Assembly (NCBI RefSeq): GCF_900182595.1
Contig: NZ_FXTN01000018.1
Location: 1-46,317 of the forward strand
Origin: Pedobacter westerhofensis
GTDB lineage: Bacteria > Bacteroidota > Bacteroidia > Sphingobacteriales > Sphingobacteriaceae
Length of the DNA: 46,317 nt
Direction: 5' to 3'
Both the position numbers and the translations under genes were made by a program. The notes beneath the pieces were generated by a model, which was given only the letters and a program-made list of their open reading frames with translations, was not told the DNA's origin and did no database searches. This document shows, in pieces, positions 14,635 through 23,725 of the stretch. Every line of letters begins with the position of its first letter. The first letter of the stretch is position 1.

Positions 14635-15966
14635 TCAATCCTTTTCCGCTTTCAGGACCTCCATTTCATAAATCAATGTCGCACCGCCTGGTACATCCTC
14701 ATCACCATCATCACCGCATGCCAGATCAGAAGGAATATAAACAACCCATTTTGATCCTGCAGGCATGAGCAGAGCAGCTTCTTTTACACCCTCCAATGCC
14801 TTATCCAGATGGTGCACCCAGGGCTTCCCATCATCATAAGTGCTCCATAATTTCTTTCCGTTAATTAATGTGGTTTTAAAATGCAGGCTCACTCTGTCAG
14901 ATAATTTAGGTACTGAACCCTTGCCAGTCTTTATGATTCTATATTGCAAACCAGAACTGGTAGTTTTGATACCGGGCTTAAGTTTGTTCTTCATCAAAAA
15001 GGCAGCATTTTCAGCTTTGAATCTCTTTTTCTCCATTTCCCGCTCAAAGACATTACCAAAAGAATCATTTGGCTTGAGATAAATTCTTTTACGACCGTAA
15101 TCCATAATCACATTGAAACGCTTAATGATCTCAATTCCGAGAATTCCCAGGTAGCCATCTTTGGCCTCTGCCTTTTCATTTAATGTCAGGCGGACACTCA
15201 TCGGACCGAAGTTAAATCCATTAAAAGACATAGATTTAATATCCGCTACCTGATCTTGTGTGACAGCATTCATCCCTCTTCCTATCGTTCTGCTCGTTTC
15301 ACCCAGTTTACTGTCAAAATTGTGAAACTTGCTGAAGGGAGTACTGATTAGTAAGGGAAAAGCGTTGCCTGTATCAAACATTACTTTTCCGTTGAAAGTC
15401 TCGCCATTAGCTAAAGTGATGGATATAGGAAATCTTGGAATCATAACGCTTTTATTAAATTCGAAGGGAATCGCGGTATAACCGGTCGTATCAGCCGGTT
15501 GATTTTGATCATAGAGAGATATCTTCTTGCGGTCAAAATCTATTTTTGTGATATAGCGGTTCATCACTTCATATCCGATGATTCCATCGAGCTTTGTACC
15601 TAAGCCAGATGATAAGGAAGCAAAATTGACCATCGTGAGATTGATATGTTTAAACTCCGTGTTTCCGACTTTAATACTTTGGTTCAAAGCCATGATATAG
15701 CTTTGACTACCCCCGGAACCTGCCACCGAAGCTGGTAGCCTGCTTTCTTTACTGATGCCAGCTCTTTCTGCCGTAGCAGAGTCGATCATCGCACCGGTGG
15801 CACCGGTATCAAAAATAAAATTAAGTGTATCGCTGGTACCTGTCTGTGCTTTTACGAATAAATGCTTGCCTCTAAATTCAAAGGGAAGTTCTGCGACCTG
15901 GGCGTAAATAGTATGGATACTGCCGAGTACCAAAGTGGCAGCAAGTAAAATGTTTCTAAATCTCAT
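14635..15966 (-). CDS. Secreted retropepsin-like aspartyl protease fused to an FKBP-like domain
   Basis: This 443-aa protein has a signal peptide (about 1-22). Two retropepsin-like lobes follow, each with a catalytic DTG: FIFDTGATGAMID (DTG at 53-55) and VMFDTGNAFP (DTG at 198-200), with LDGIIGYEVMNRY and GYLGILGIEIIKRF as the hydrophobic segments of each lobe. The C-terminal region (about 335-443) is FKBP-like (SGLQYRIIKTGKG, then GGATLIYEMEVL), but several pocket residues differ from the canonical set (HFKT for xYTG, LWSTYD for xFDSS, ACG for AYG), so isomerase activity is doubtful. It should act in the periplasm or at the surface and cleave peptides. A second FKBP fusion in this island strengthens a common theme of protein maturation. 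It is convergent with the small-protein gene at 14328. Confidence 0.88.
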   Translation of the reverse strand: MRFRNILLAATLVLGSIHTIYAQVAELPFEFRGKHLFVKAQTGTSDTLNFIFDTGATGAMIDSATAERAGISKESRLPASVAGSGGSQSYIMALNQSIKVGNTEFKHINLTMVNFASLSSGLGTKLDGIIGYEVMNRYITKIDFDRKKISLYDQNQPADTTGYTAIPFEFNKSVMIPRFPISITLANGETFNGKVMFDTGNAFPLLISTPFSKFHNFDSKLGETSRTIGRGMNAVTQDQVADIKSMSFNGFNFGPMSVRLTLNEKAEAKDGYLGILGIEIIKRFNVIMDYGRKRIYLKPNDSFGNVFEREMEKKRFKAENAAFLMKNKLKPGIKTTSSGLQYRIIKTGKGSVPKLSDRVSLHFKTTLINGKKLWSTYDDGKPWVHHLDKALEGVKEAALLMPAGSKWVVYIPSDLACGDDGDEDVPGGATLIYEMEVLKAEKD

Positions 15967-16151
15967 TCTGGTTTTGTGTGAAGAATTATAAATAACTTAT
16001 CTACTCATTACTGTATGTGGTTTAAGGGCAATATCCCAGTTGCTCCTAAAGAATAAGTAGGCTCCAATTCCAGAGTTTGGGACATTTGCCCCTATGTTTT
16101 CGGGATGTCTTATCCTAATTTGCTGATGTAAGAGAACCAAAAAACCGTCTG
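15967..16151. promoter_or_regulatory. Divergent region between protease-FKBP and GT4 genes
   Basis: About 185 nt between divergent genes presumably contain both promoters. No small-protein leader and no strong hairpin are visible. Confidence 0.35.
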
Positions 16152-17348
16152 ATGAATAAGATAAGAATAATTGAAGCAGGGAATGAATTGGGATTGGGAG
16201 GAACAGAAAACGTAATCCAGTTGTACAGTAAGTTTCTGGATAAAAATTATTTCGATGTTACTGTTGTGGGTATCAGGACTGGCGGAGCAAGAGCGGAAAT
16301 AATTGAGAACCTGGGCATTAAGGTCATTGTATTAAAGGGAGATTTGAATGCGCTGAAAGCACTCTTACAGGAGGCCGACGTGTTCCACTGGCACGGTGAT
16401 GGTTCTTTGAATCCTGAGTTGTTCGAAATTGTAAAAGCAAATAAACCCAGGCTGGTCATTCAAACAAATATTTTTGGCTTACATGACCGTTCCCCATTAT
16501 ATGATTGCATAGACTATGATATGTATGTATCCAAAATGATCCTCATCAGAAGAATGATATTGGACCAGGATCTTGCAGACAACTTTGCTGCCAGAAGAAA
16601 AGCATTGGCTAATCCCGTTGACGTTTCGCAGATAACAAATACACTATCATCTGAATCCGAACTGCTTGATTTCAAGATGAATAACAAGATGGAAGACTAT
16701 TTTATCGTCGGGAGGATTGGCAGGGCAAGCGATGCAAAGTTTGATCTGATAACACTGGATGGATTCGCAGCATTTTCAAGTCAGGTCGGCAATGCTCGTT
16801 TTTTACTTGTCGGAGCAACTCCAAATATGCTGGAATACGCAAGATATTTGGGCATCACTGATAAACTGATTGTGTTTGAAAATACATTAGATCTCAAACA
16901 ATTATTAATGTACTATCAGGCTTTGGATATCTTCCTTGCAGCCAGCAGAATCGGAGAAAGCTTTGGCCTTGTTATCGCCGAGGCAATGGCTGCCGGCATT
17001 CCGGTAGTCACGGTAAGCCTGCCCCGTAAGGACAATGCGCAAATAGAGCTGGTGGACAACAATCAAACAGGCCTGGTTGTAGAACGCAGCGCAGACAGCA
17101 TTGCTTCCGCCCTGTTGTATTTATACCAAAATGAAAAGATCAGAAAGGATTTTGCCATAGCATCAAAAAGAAAAGTTTGGAAAGAGTACCGGGCCGACCA
17201 TATTGTTGGTAGCCTGCAGAACCTCATCCTGAACCATTTTGACATGCCACAGGCAAATGAATATGATTCACTGATCAAAGAGTACGCTGATGAGATTTTA
17301 GTTGAATACGCGAACAGATGTACAGATCTGTGGATTCCAGAATCATAA
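16152..17348 (+). CDS. Glycosyltransferase family 4 (GT-B fold)
   Basis: This 398-aa protein begins IRIIEAGNELGLGGTENVIQ, the glycine-rich acceptor-side loop of GT4 enzymes. It has VFHWHGDG in the N-terminal domain and a C-terminal Rossmann domain with IVGRIGRASDAKFDL, LLVGATP and AASRIGESFGLVIAEAMAAGIPVV, which contains the E-x7-E donor-binding motif. Such retaining enzymes transfer a sugar from a nucleotide donor, usually to glycans or lipids and sometimes to proteins. There is no membrane anchor. Its end overlaps the start of the next GT2 (17318), so the two are an operon. In this island it would add a second linkage type. Confidence 0.9.
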   Translation: MNKIRIIEAGNELGLGGTENVIQLYSKFLDKNYFDVTVVGIRTGGARAEIIENLGIKVIVLKGDLNALKALLQEADVFHWHGDGSLNPELFEIVKANKPRLVIQTNIFGLHDRSPLYDCIDYDMYVSKMILIRRMILDQDLADNFAARRKALANPVDVSQITNTLSSESELLDFKMNNKMEDYFIVGRIGRASDAKFDLITLDGFAAFSSQVGNARFLLVGATPNMLEYARYLGITDKLIVFENTLDLKQLLMYYQALDIFLAASRIGESFGLVIAEAMAAGIPVVTVSLPRKDNAQIELVDNNQTGLVVERSADSIASALLYLYQNEKIRKDFAIASKRKVWKEYRADHIVGSLQNLILNHFDMPQANEYDSLIKEYADEILVEYANRCTDLWIPES

Positions 17349-18094
17349 TTGTTCTACCAGCAAATTGTAACAAATGTCCCTCGCTGTACCAACACTTCAA
17401 GCATAACTTAAGTAAAAAAGAATATATGTATTTAGATGCCGGATCAAGCTTAATGCCCATATTTTCATGGCCAAAAAATTTTACTGAGGTTGACACGAGT
17501 TTTCCGCTGGTAACCTGCATTATGCCAACTGCCAATAGAGAGGACTTTATTCCAAAAGCCATAAAATACTTTTTACAACAGGATTATCCTTACAAGGAAT
17601 TGGTGATCATCGATGATGGATATGAATCAATAGCACGCATGATCCCCAATCTGTACAGTATCAGGTACTTCTATCTCAAAGAGAAGCAATGCATTGGCAC
17701 AAAGAGAAATATCGCCTGTGAAAAGGCCGCTGGAAGTATAATCATGCACTGGGATGATGACGACTGGTATGCGAATAACTGGATCTCCTACCAGGTCAAC
17801 AGCATCATAGAAAAAGAGGTCGATATCTGTGGATTAAGCCACGTTCAGTTTTTTTCTGTAAGGGAAAACAAATTCTACATCTCCAAAAATGTCAACGCAA
17901 AAAAAAACTGGCTGACTGGTGCTACGCTTGCCTACCGAAAAGCATTTTGGAACAAGCACCCCTTTAAAAATATACATATCGGGGAAGATATTTTATTTGT
18001 AAGAAACAAGAACGCCAAGGTTTTTGCACACGACTATTTCAAAGGTTTTCTGGCAATTGTGCATGCAACAAATGCGAGGCTAAAAGAATTTTAA
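17318..18094 (+). CDS. GT2 glycosyltransferase, HWDDDDWY subfamily, with N-terminal extension
   Basis: Residues about 68-258 form the same GT-A domain as the genes at 1488, 2150 and 12804: VTCIMPTANREDFIP, VIIDDG, IGTKRNIAC, MHWDDDDWYA, WLTGATLAYRK, IGEDILFV and HDYFKGFLAIVHATN. Unlike them it has about 65 extra N-terminal residues, with a beta-strand-like RIIIVLPANCNKC and LSKKEYMYLDAG. The ATG at 17318 overlaps the GT4 gene by 31 nt; an internal ATG at 17426 would remove half of the extension including CNKC. I keep the longer start because the extra segment reads as folded protein, but this is uncertain. Confidence 0.82.
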   Translation: MYRSVDSRIIIVLPANCNKCPSLYQHFKHNLSKKEYMYLDAGSSLMPIFSWPKNFTEVDTSFPLVTCIMPTANREDFIPKAIKYFLQQDYPYKELVIIDDGYESIARMIPNLYSIRYFYLKEKQCIGTKRNIACEKAAGSIIMHWDDDDWYANNWISYQVNSIIEKEVDICGLSHVQFFSVRENKFYISKNVNAKKNWLTGATLAYRKAFWNKHPFKNIHIGEDILFVRNKNAKVFAHDYFKGFLAIVHATNARLKEF

Positions 18095-18338
18095 TTTTCC
18101 TGCATGAATCATCAAAAAAATCTTAATCAAGCTAAATGCTTTTACAAGCTCATTACATGTATTTATGTAGCAGAAATCAAAAGATCAAGTGAAAAACGAG
18201 AAAAAATACTGAAACCTAAATAGCTAAATGTTAAATATTTATGTAGATTAGCCGCGCCTATTTACACATATAAGTTGTAGGTAACGCTTAACCAAATATG
18301 TAAACCAAAACATTAACCTATACCTAAACATAGGAGCT

Positions 18339-20714
18339 ATGAAATTAAAATTTAACGTGTTTATGCTCTGCATGATCCTTGGGATGTGTGTAGCCAAAGG
18401 ACAAACTACACCTGTAAATCCTAAATTATTAAAAAGCTCATGGCCTGCATATTGGGTCACCTCCCCTAATGCCATGCAAAGGGAGTATGGTGTGTACCAT
18501 TTCCGCAGAACATTTAACTTATCTGCAGCTCCCGCAAATTTTATCGTTCACGTAAGTGCTGACAATAGATACCGCTTATTCGTAAATGGAAAACCGGTAT
18601 GCTCAGGTCCCGCTCGTGGAGATCTCTTCAATTGGTATTACGAGTCTATAGACATCTCATCATATTTAAAGAGAGGTTCAAACACAATCGCCGCATTAGT
18701 CTGGAATATGGGAGAATTGGCAGCTGTTGGTCAGATATCCAATCAAACAGCTTTTATGCTGCAGGGCAATGGTGATCCGGAAAAAATAGTGAATACGGGC
18801 AAGGATTGGAAAGTAAGCATGAGCAAGGCCTTTTCTCCATGCTCAAAAGATAACATGAAACGTTTACAGGCATACATGGTAGTTGGGCCTGGAGATCAGG
18901 TTGATGGAAAAAAATATGCCTGGGGTTGGGAGAATTTATCATATGATGATAGCAAATGGGACAATGCCCTGGAAATCACACATCCAGAGCCTGTTGGCTA
19001 CGGTACTGACAATCAATGGACAGTGACCCCACGCAGCATACCATTATTTGAGGAACAATTGACAAGGTTTGCCTTTCTTCGAAGGTCATCAGGCATGGAA
19101 GCGAACAGTGATTTTTTGCTGGGGAAGAGCGCTTTGAAAATCCCGGCGCAGCAAACAGTGAGTATTCTTATTGATAATTCTGTAAATATATCAGGATATC
19201 CGGAAATTCTTACCGCGCACGGAACTGGAGCCACAATCAGGCTCACTTATGCGGAATCATTGTTTGATGCGAAAGGTGTCAAAGGCAACAGGAATGACAT
19301 TGATCAGAAAGAGATCAAAGGAAATTACGATATATATTTACCAGACGGAGGCGATGACAGGAAATTCCGGCCCTTGTGGATCCGGTCTTTCCGTTATCTG
19401 CAGCTAGATATTACTACAAAGGATGAGCCCCTTGAGATCAGAGATATCTATTGTATGAAAACTGGTTACCCCCTGGAAATGAATGCATCCTTCTCCAGCA
19501 GTGACCCTACGCTGCGTGAAATTTGGAATGTTGGATGGCGCACAGCGCAGTTGTGTGCGGGAGAGCAATATTATGATACTCCATACTATGAGCAGCTGCA
19601 ATACACCGGCGATAGCCGGATACAGGCGCTGATCTCGCTGTACATAAGTGGTGACGTCCGGCTGATGCGAAAAGCGATTCTTGATTTTTACCACTCCCGA
19701 ACACCGGAAGGCTTAACGCAGGGCCGCTATCCAAGTAACCGTCTGCAAATCATTCCAACGTTTTCGCTATTTTGGATATCAATGATTCATGACTACTGGA
19801 TGTACAGGCATGACGATGCATTTGTAAAACAATTTTTGCCGGCTATCAACGAGATCACGGAGTGGTACAGTGTGCGGATTGATAAGGATAAAAAGATGCT
19901 CGGGCCGCTTACCTGGTGGAATTTTATAGACTGGGACAATTTCAATGATTGGGGAACGGCCCCCGGAGCTGATAATGGTAATTCATCAATTATTACGCTT
20001 CAATATGCATATACTCTTAATCAGGCCGCCGATCTTTTCAAATCATTCGGTCATGTCAGCCAGTCGGACGAAATGAAGTTACTGGCTGCAGAATTGAATC
20101 AAAATACGTTCATGGCATGCTTTAATGCTGAGAAGGGATTAATAGCTGATACGCCCGATCAGCAAACTTACAGTCAGCACGCCGGAATTTGGGCAGTCCT
20201 TAGTGGAGCGGTACCACAAAATGAAGTTCCCAGAATCATGCAGAAATTACTGCAGGACAAGTCAATAGGCCAGGTCACTTTCTTTTACCGTTTTTATCTA
20301 ACCCAGGCATTGCGAAAAGCAGAGCTGGCTGATGTTTATTACAGTGAGCTTACTCCATGGCGCGACATGCTGAAGCTTGGTTTAAGTACTTTCGCAGAAA
20401 AACCCGAACCTACAAGGTCTGATTGCCATGCATGGAGTGCAAGTCCTAACTATGATTTTCTGGCAACGATTTGCGGGATCACCTCTGATGCGCCGGGATT
20501 TGAAAGAGTGCTGATCAGGCCTTTTCTGGGGGAGCTAACCCAGGCAGAATGTACCATGCCACATCCATCTGGACAGATTGCTGTAAAGCTTCAGCGCACA
20601 GGTGAATCCGGGGTCAGAGCGGAAATTAAATTGCCAGAAGGATTAACAGGAACATTTGCATGGAAGAATAAAACCTCAAAACTTCATAGTGGCACTCAGA
20701 CTATTGTTTACTAG
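18339..20714 (+). CDS. Secreted GH78 alpha-L-rhamnosidase
   Basis: This 791-aa protein has a signal peptide (MKLKFNVFMLCMILGMCVAKGQ). N-terminal beta domains (WPAYWVTSPNAM, FRRTFNLSAAPANFIVHVSADNRYRLFVNGKPV) are the carbohydrate-binding-like modules of GH78. The (alpha/alpha)6 catalytic domain starts near FSSSDPTLREIWNVGWRTAQLC and includes DTPYYEQLQYTGDSR, equivalent to the conserved acidic GH78 motif, and WWNFIDWDNFNDWG. A C-terminal beta-domain follows (APGFERVLIRPFL). It would release L-rhamnose from plant or bacterial polymers in the periplasm. No SusCD pair adjoins it. The sugar-acid operon at 24.5-28.1 kb could use the product. Confidence 0.92.
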   Translation: MKLKFNVFMLCMILGMCVAKGQTTPVNPKLLKSSWPAYWVTSPNAMQREYGVYHFRRTFNLSAAPANFIVHVSADNRYRLFVNGKPVCSGPARGDLFNWYYESIDISSYLKRGSNTIAALVWNMGELAAVGQISNQTAFMLQGNGDPEKIVNTGKDWKVSMSKAFSPCSKDNMKRLQAYMVVGPGDQVDGKKYAWGWENLSYDDSKWDNALEITHPEPVGYGTDNQWTVTPRSIPLFEEQLTRFAFLRRSSGMEANSDFLLGKSALKIPAQQTVSILIDNSVNISGYPEILTAHGTGATIRLTYAESLFDAKGVKGNRNDIDQKEIKGNYDIYLPDGGDDRKFRPLWIRSFRYLQLDITTKDEPLEIRDIYCMKTGYPLEMNASFSSSDPTLREIWNVGWRTAQLCAGEQYYDTPYYEQLQYTGDSRIQALISLYISGDVRLMRKAILDFYHSRTPEGLTQGRYPSNRLQIIPTFSLFWISMIHDYWMYRHDDAFVKQFLPAINEITEWYSVRIDKDKKMLGPLTWWNFIDWDNFNDWGTAPGADNGNSSIITLQYAYTLNQAADLFKSFGHVSQSDEMKLLAAELNQNTFMACFNAEKGLIADTPDQQTYSQHAGIWAVLSGAVPQNEVPRIMQKLLQDKSIGQVTFFYRFYLTQALRKAELADVYYSELTPWRDMLKLGLSTFAEKPEPTRSDCHAWSASPNYDFLATICGITSDAPGFERVLIRPFLGELTQAECTMPHPSGQIAVKLQRTGESGVRAEIKLPEGLTGTFAWKNKTSKLHSGTQTIVY

Positions 20715-21152
20715 TTATTTAGGGCGGACCTGTTAGCGTCAAAGGTTACGAAATCAATTATATGACCGGTCAAGTTTAGATTGCCCCAAAATTCCCTTCA
20801 GTTATAGATGTAATTGTTAAGATAAATATTTCCATCTAAAAAGGTCAGAAATCCTATATTTTGCATAATTAGAGGGTTTGAAGCAATAAATTAATATTAA
20901 TGATAAGATACAGGCATAAGTTGACAATAAAATGTTAGTATATTTTGCGCCAGGAATAATTTAAGTAAATGATATTTTTCGTATTTTGTTGATCATTAAT
21001 TATTTAATAGCCTATGAATTACGTTGTGATGCCCCCCACATAACAAATAAAATATTGATTTATTTTATCATGATTTGGAGTAAGGCAAGGCCATGCTCAT
21101 GCAAATCAGCCTATAATTAATTGTTCGTATCACATTTAAACTATCGTATGAA
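20715..21152. other. Gene-free region between rhamnosidase and Crp-like regulator
   Basis: These 438 AT-rich nt have no open frame with recognisable similarity and no strong hairpin. They presumably carry the promoter of the regulator gene. Confidence 0.4.
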
Positions 21153-21731
21153 ATGGAAAATGAGGAATTGTTCAAGTTGTTAGCTGGAAAATATCCTTTA
21201 CGTCCTGAGTTAAAGGAAAAACTCAATGAGATGATTAAGAGGGAATATTATGCAAAAAGTCAGGTCATCCTGAAACCTGGCCAGATATCCAACAGGGCCT
21301 GGTTCATTGAAAAAGGTGCCGCCATGGGTGTGATTTTCAGAGAAGAGAAAAAGGTGCCCTTTTGGTTTTGGAACGAAGGTCAGTTGATGATCTCCTTAAA
21401 TAGTTTCTTTAACCAGGTACCGTCGGAAACGTATATCGAATTGCTGGAACCCAGTGTACTGCTCTCGATATCCTATGAGCATGTAAGCGAGATTACCCGG
21501 CTGTATCCAGAGTCAAATGAATATATCCGAAAAGTGATGCATGAGTACCAAAAAATGAGTGAAAAGAGAATTCTGGAATTTGCGGCCTACTCTCCTGAAG
21601 AACACTATCTCCACCTGATGAAAGACTGTCCTGCAATCTTCAGGAAAGCATCAGTAGAAAGTATCGCCGCATACCTCGGCATCTCACGTAAAACGCTCAA
21701 CCGCATTAGAAACCGGACACGAAGGATGTAA
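21153..21731 (+). CDS. Crp/Fnr-family transcriptional regulator
   Basis: This 192-aa protein has an N-terminal cyclic-nucleotide-binding-like beta-roll (about 10-120; QVILKPGQISNRAWFIEKGAAMG). The C-terminal helix-turn-helix is VESIAAYLGISRKTLNRIRNR (about 168-188), typical of the Bacteroidota Crp-like proteins. Canonical cAMP-binding residues are not evident, so the effector is unclear. It stands alone between two plus-strand genes and is followed by a strong terminator. The regulated genes cannot be told from position. Confidence 0.88.
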   Translation: MENEELFKLLAGKYPLRPELKEKLNEMIKREYYAKSQVILKPGQISNRAWFIEKGAAMGVIFREEKKVPFWFWNEGQLMISLNSFFNQVPSETYIELLEPSVLLSISYEHVSEITRLYPESNEYIRKVMHEYQKMSEKRILEFAAYSPEEHYLHLMKDCPAIFRKASVESIAAYLGISRKTLNRIRNRTRRM

Positions 21732-21759
21732 TCTTAAGCAGGTAAAAACAGCCCCCATT

Positions 21760-21804
21760 AGGGACAGAAGGCCATTCGATTGGGTCATCTGTCCCTTTTT
21801 TTTT
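21760..21804 (+). terminator. Intrinsic terminator of the Crp-like gene
   Basis: GGGACAGA and TCTGTCCC form the stem and are followed directly by nine T (21796-21804). The loop is about 19 nt. It is a canonical rho-independent terminator 30 nt after the stop codon. Confidence 0.9.
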
Positions 21805-21881
21805 GACCTTTCTCCCTTAACTTGGTAGTATAGAATCAGAGAAAATTTTAAATGGATCTAACCTCTTAAATAAACAACACT

Positions 21882-22289
21882 ATGAATCCGCATCCTTTTA
21901 TCATCTTAATTACGGGACTTCTAATTTTATTATGGGCCTATGCATCTTTCTCCAAATTATTTGATCTGAAGCAGTTCAATCATGCACTGATGATCCAGGT
22001 ATTCCCGCGTTGGTTGGGAAAGATTTTATTGTTCGCACTTCCTATAAGCGAGATCGCTTTGATTGTGCTGCTGCTGATTCCTGAGACACGACTGATCGGA
22101 ATGTACTCATCAATGTTTTTGATGGCTTTATTCACATTGTATGTGGGTGGTGCGGTATTTCATATTTATGACCGGCACCCATGTGCTTGCGGTGGACTAT
22201 TTGGCCGCCTGGGATGGCACAAACATTTTAAAGTAAATATTATGCTCACACTGATTGCACTTGCAGGTGTAATTCTAATGGAGATCTAA
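21882..22289 (+). CDS. MauE/DoxX-family redox-associated membrane protein
   Basis: This 135-aa protein has four predicted transmembrane segments (about 6-24, 46-68, 74-96, 113-133). WAYASFSKLFDLKQF in the first loop and a Cys pair in HPCACGGLFGRLGW between TM3 and TM4 are typical of MauE-like proteins, which are thought to supply or move reducing equivalents for disulfide chemistry across the membrane. It is a single gene after the Crp terminator. It could support the periplasmic thioredoxin at 3775-5568, but there is no direct evidence. Confidence 0.75.
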   Translation: MNPHPFIILITGLLILLWAYASFSKLFDLKQFNHALMIQVFPRWLGKILLFALPISEIALIVLLLIPETRLIGMYSSMFLMALFTLYVGGAVFHIYDRHPCACGGLFGRLGWHKHFKVNIMLTLIALAGVILMEI

Positions 22290-22348
22290 GACATTAACCA
22301 CGAATGGTTGATTATATATTGTTTTTTTGAATGATGAGCATGAGGGTA

Positions 22349-22370
22349 AGGCGGGATGGATGTCCCGCCT
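22349..22370. terminator. Hairpin between convergent genes
   Basis: AGGCGGGA (22349-22356) pairs with TCCCGCCT (22363-22370) around a 6-nt loop, between the MauE-like gene and the convergent amidohydrolase gene. The T-run is short. Confidence 0.65.
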
Positions 22371-22377
22371 CCTTTGG

Positions 22378-23535
22378 TTAAGACATCAATCTCACCGCTG
22401 ATTCCGAAAGAAAGGTAGATCCTTTAGGGATACAGTTCTCATTAAACATCACTTTAGGATGATGAAGAAAGTATGTTTCCTGCTCCTCTACCGCAGCTCC
22501 TAAAAAGTAAAATACAGAAGAAACCTGTCTCGAATAAAACGCAAAGTCTTCAGCAATCAGCTGCCCGCCCTGCTGGATAATGTTAGCACCAAAGATTTCC
22601 TCCTTTACTGTCCCTAATTCTGCATCAATTTTTGAGTCGTTTAACAGGCTCGGATAATAAGCAGTAAATTCCAGATCGATTTTACAGGCATAGGAAATCT
22701 CCATACCAGTAAGCAAAGCCTTAAGCCTCTCCACAATGGTATTGTAAGTCTCTAAGTTTAATACCCGCAAACTTCCTTTTAGGATAACTGTTTCAGGAAT
22801 GATATTATAAGCTGGCTCGCCAACAATTTCTGTTGTGGTAAACGCAAGGACTGCAGGCTGGGTGGGCGCAGTATGTGAAATAATGGATTGAGCTGAAACA
22901 ATCAATTGGCTGCTGATCAGCACAGGATCAATCACATGTTCCAAAGCTCCTGCATGACCGGAGACACCTTTAACAGTGATAATGAAATTACAAACATTTG
23001 AAAGTGCTTCCCCATGAGTGAAACCCAGGGTGCCAAGTCTCATCAATGGATTAACATGGAGACCGATTACCGCTTTCGCATTTTTGAGTTTGCCGCTTTC
23101 TGCAATAATCTGCCCGCCGGACTTTCCCGATTCCGGGCTGCGTAAATTTCCCTCTTCCGAGGGCTGAAACAAGAACTTCACTGTTCCGTTAAAGTCACGC
23201 TGCTGCAACAGGTATGCAGCACCCAAAAGCATCGTCGTGTGAAGATCATGGCCACAGGCATGCATCTTATTTTCATAGACAGAGCTAAAGGATAAACCGG
23301 TATCCTCCTTTATTGGTAATGCATCCATATCAGCTCTGAGCACAACTATAGGGCCGGTTCCTTTGCTTAGTGTAGCAAGCACGCCCGTCTCAGCTACCAT
23401 CTCAAAAGGTATATGCAGTCCCTCTAAATGTCTTTGTACGAGTGACGACGTCCGAAATTCCTTAAAACCCAGTTCAGGATGTTGGTGCAAATCTTGCCGG
23501 ATTTGAATCAGCTTTTGAAACAATTGATTTTCCAT
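22378..23535 (-). CDS. M20-family metal-dependent amidohydrolase
   Basis: This 385-aa cytoplasmic protein shows IRQDLHQHPELGFKE at the start, DMDALPI and HACGHDLHTTMLLGAA, the metal-binding motifs of M20D amidohydrolases, SEEGN with the catalytic Glu, and a dimerisation domain with GVSGHAGALEHVIDP. Relatives hydrolyse N-acyl or amino-acid amide bonds (hippurate hydrolase or indole-acetyl-amino-acid hydrolase type). The exact substrate is unknown. It is monocistronic, convergent with the MauE-like gene and divergent from the DUF4397 lipoprotein gene. Confidence 0.92.
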   Translation of the reverse strand: MENQLFQKLIQIRQDLHQHPELGFKEFRTSSLVQRHLEGLHIPFEMVAETGVLATLSKGTGPIVVLRADMDALPIKEDTGLSFSSVYENKMHACGHDLHTTMLLGAAYLLQQRDFNGTVKFLFQPSEEGNLRSPESGKSGGQIIAESGKLKNAKAVIGLHVNPLMRLGTLGFTHGEALSNVCNFIITVKGVSGHAGALEHVIDPVLISSQLIVSAQSIISHTAPTQPAVLAFTTTEIVGEPAYNIIPETVILKGSLRVLNLETYNTIVERLKALLTGMEISYACKIDLEFTAYYPSLLNDSKIDAELGTVKEEIFGANIIQQGGQLIAEDFAFYSRQVSSVFYFLGAAVEEQETYFLHHPKVMFNENCIPKGSTFLSESAVRLMS

Positions 23536-23725
23536 ACTGCGAATATAGAGGAAAAGTGGTTATGCAGTCCAAAGCTACTTTAATATGGTATACTACTGAC
23601 ACCCTTTTAGTTCAAATAATAATTTCAGGTTTTAATGGGAGAAAAGCCGGCTTGTTTATACTATAATGGTACAAACATATCCTAACTGTTCCTGAGTGAA
23701 CACGAAACCAAAACCAAGAAAAAAT

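Noticed and set aside
1..18094. Diversity-generating retroelement or retron behind the repeated leaders
   Set aside because: No reverse transcriptase gene is present, and the repeated elements are upstream non-coding leaders rather than template/variable repeat pairs.
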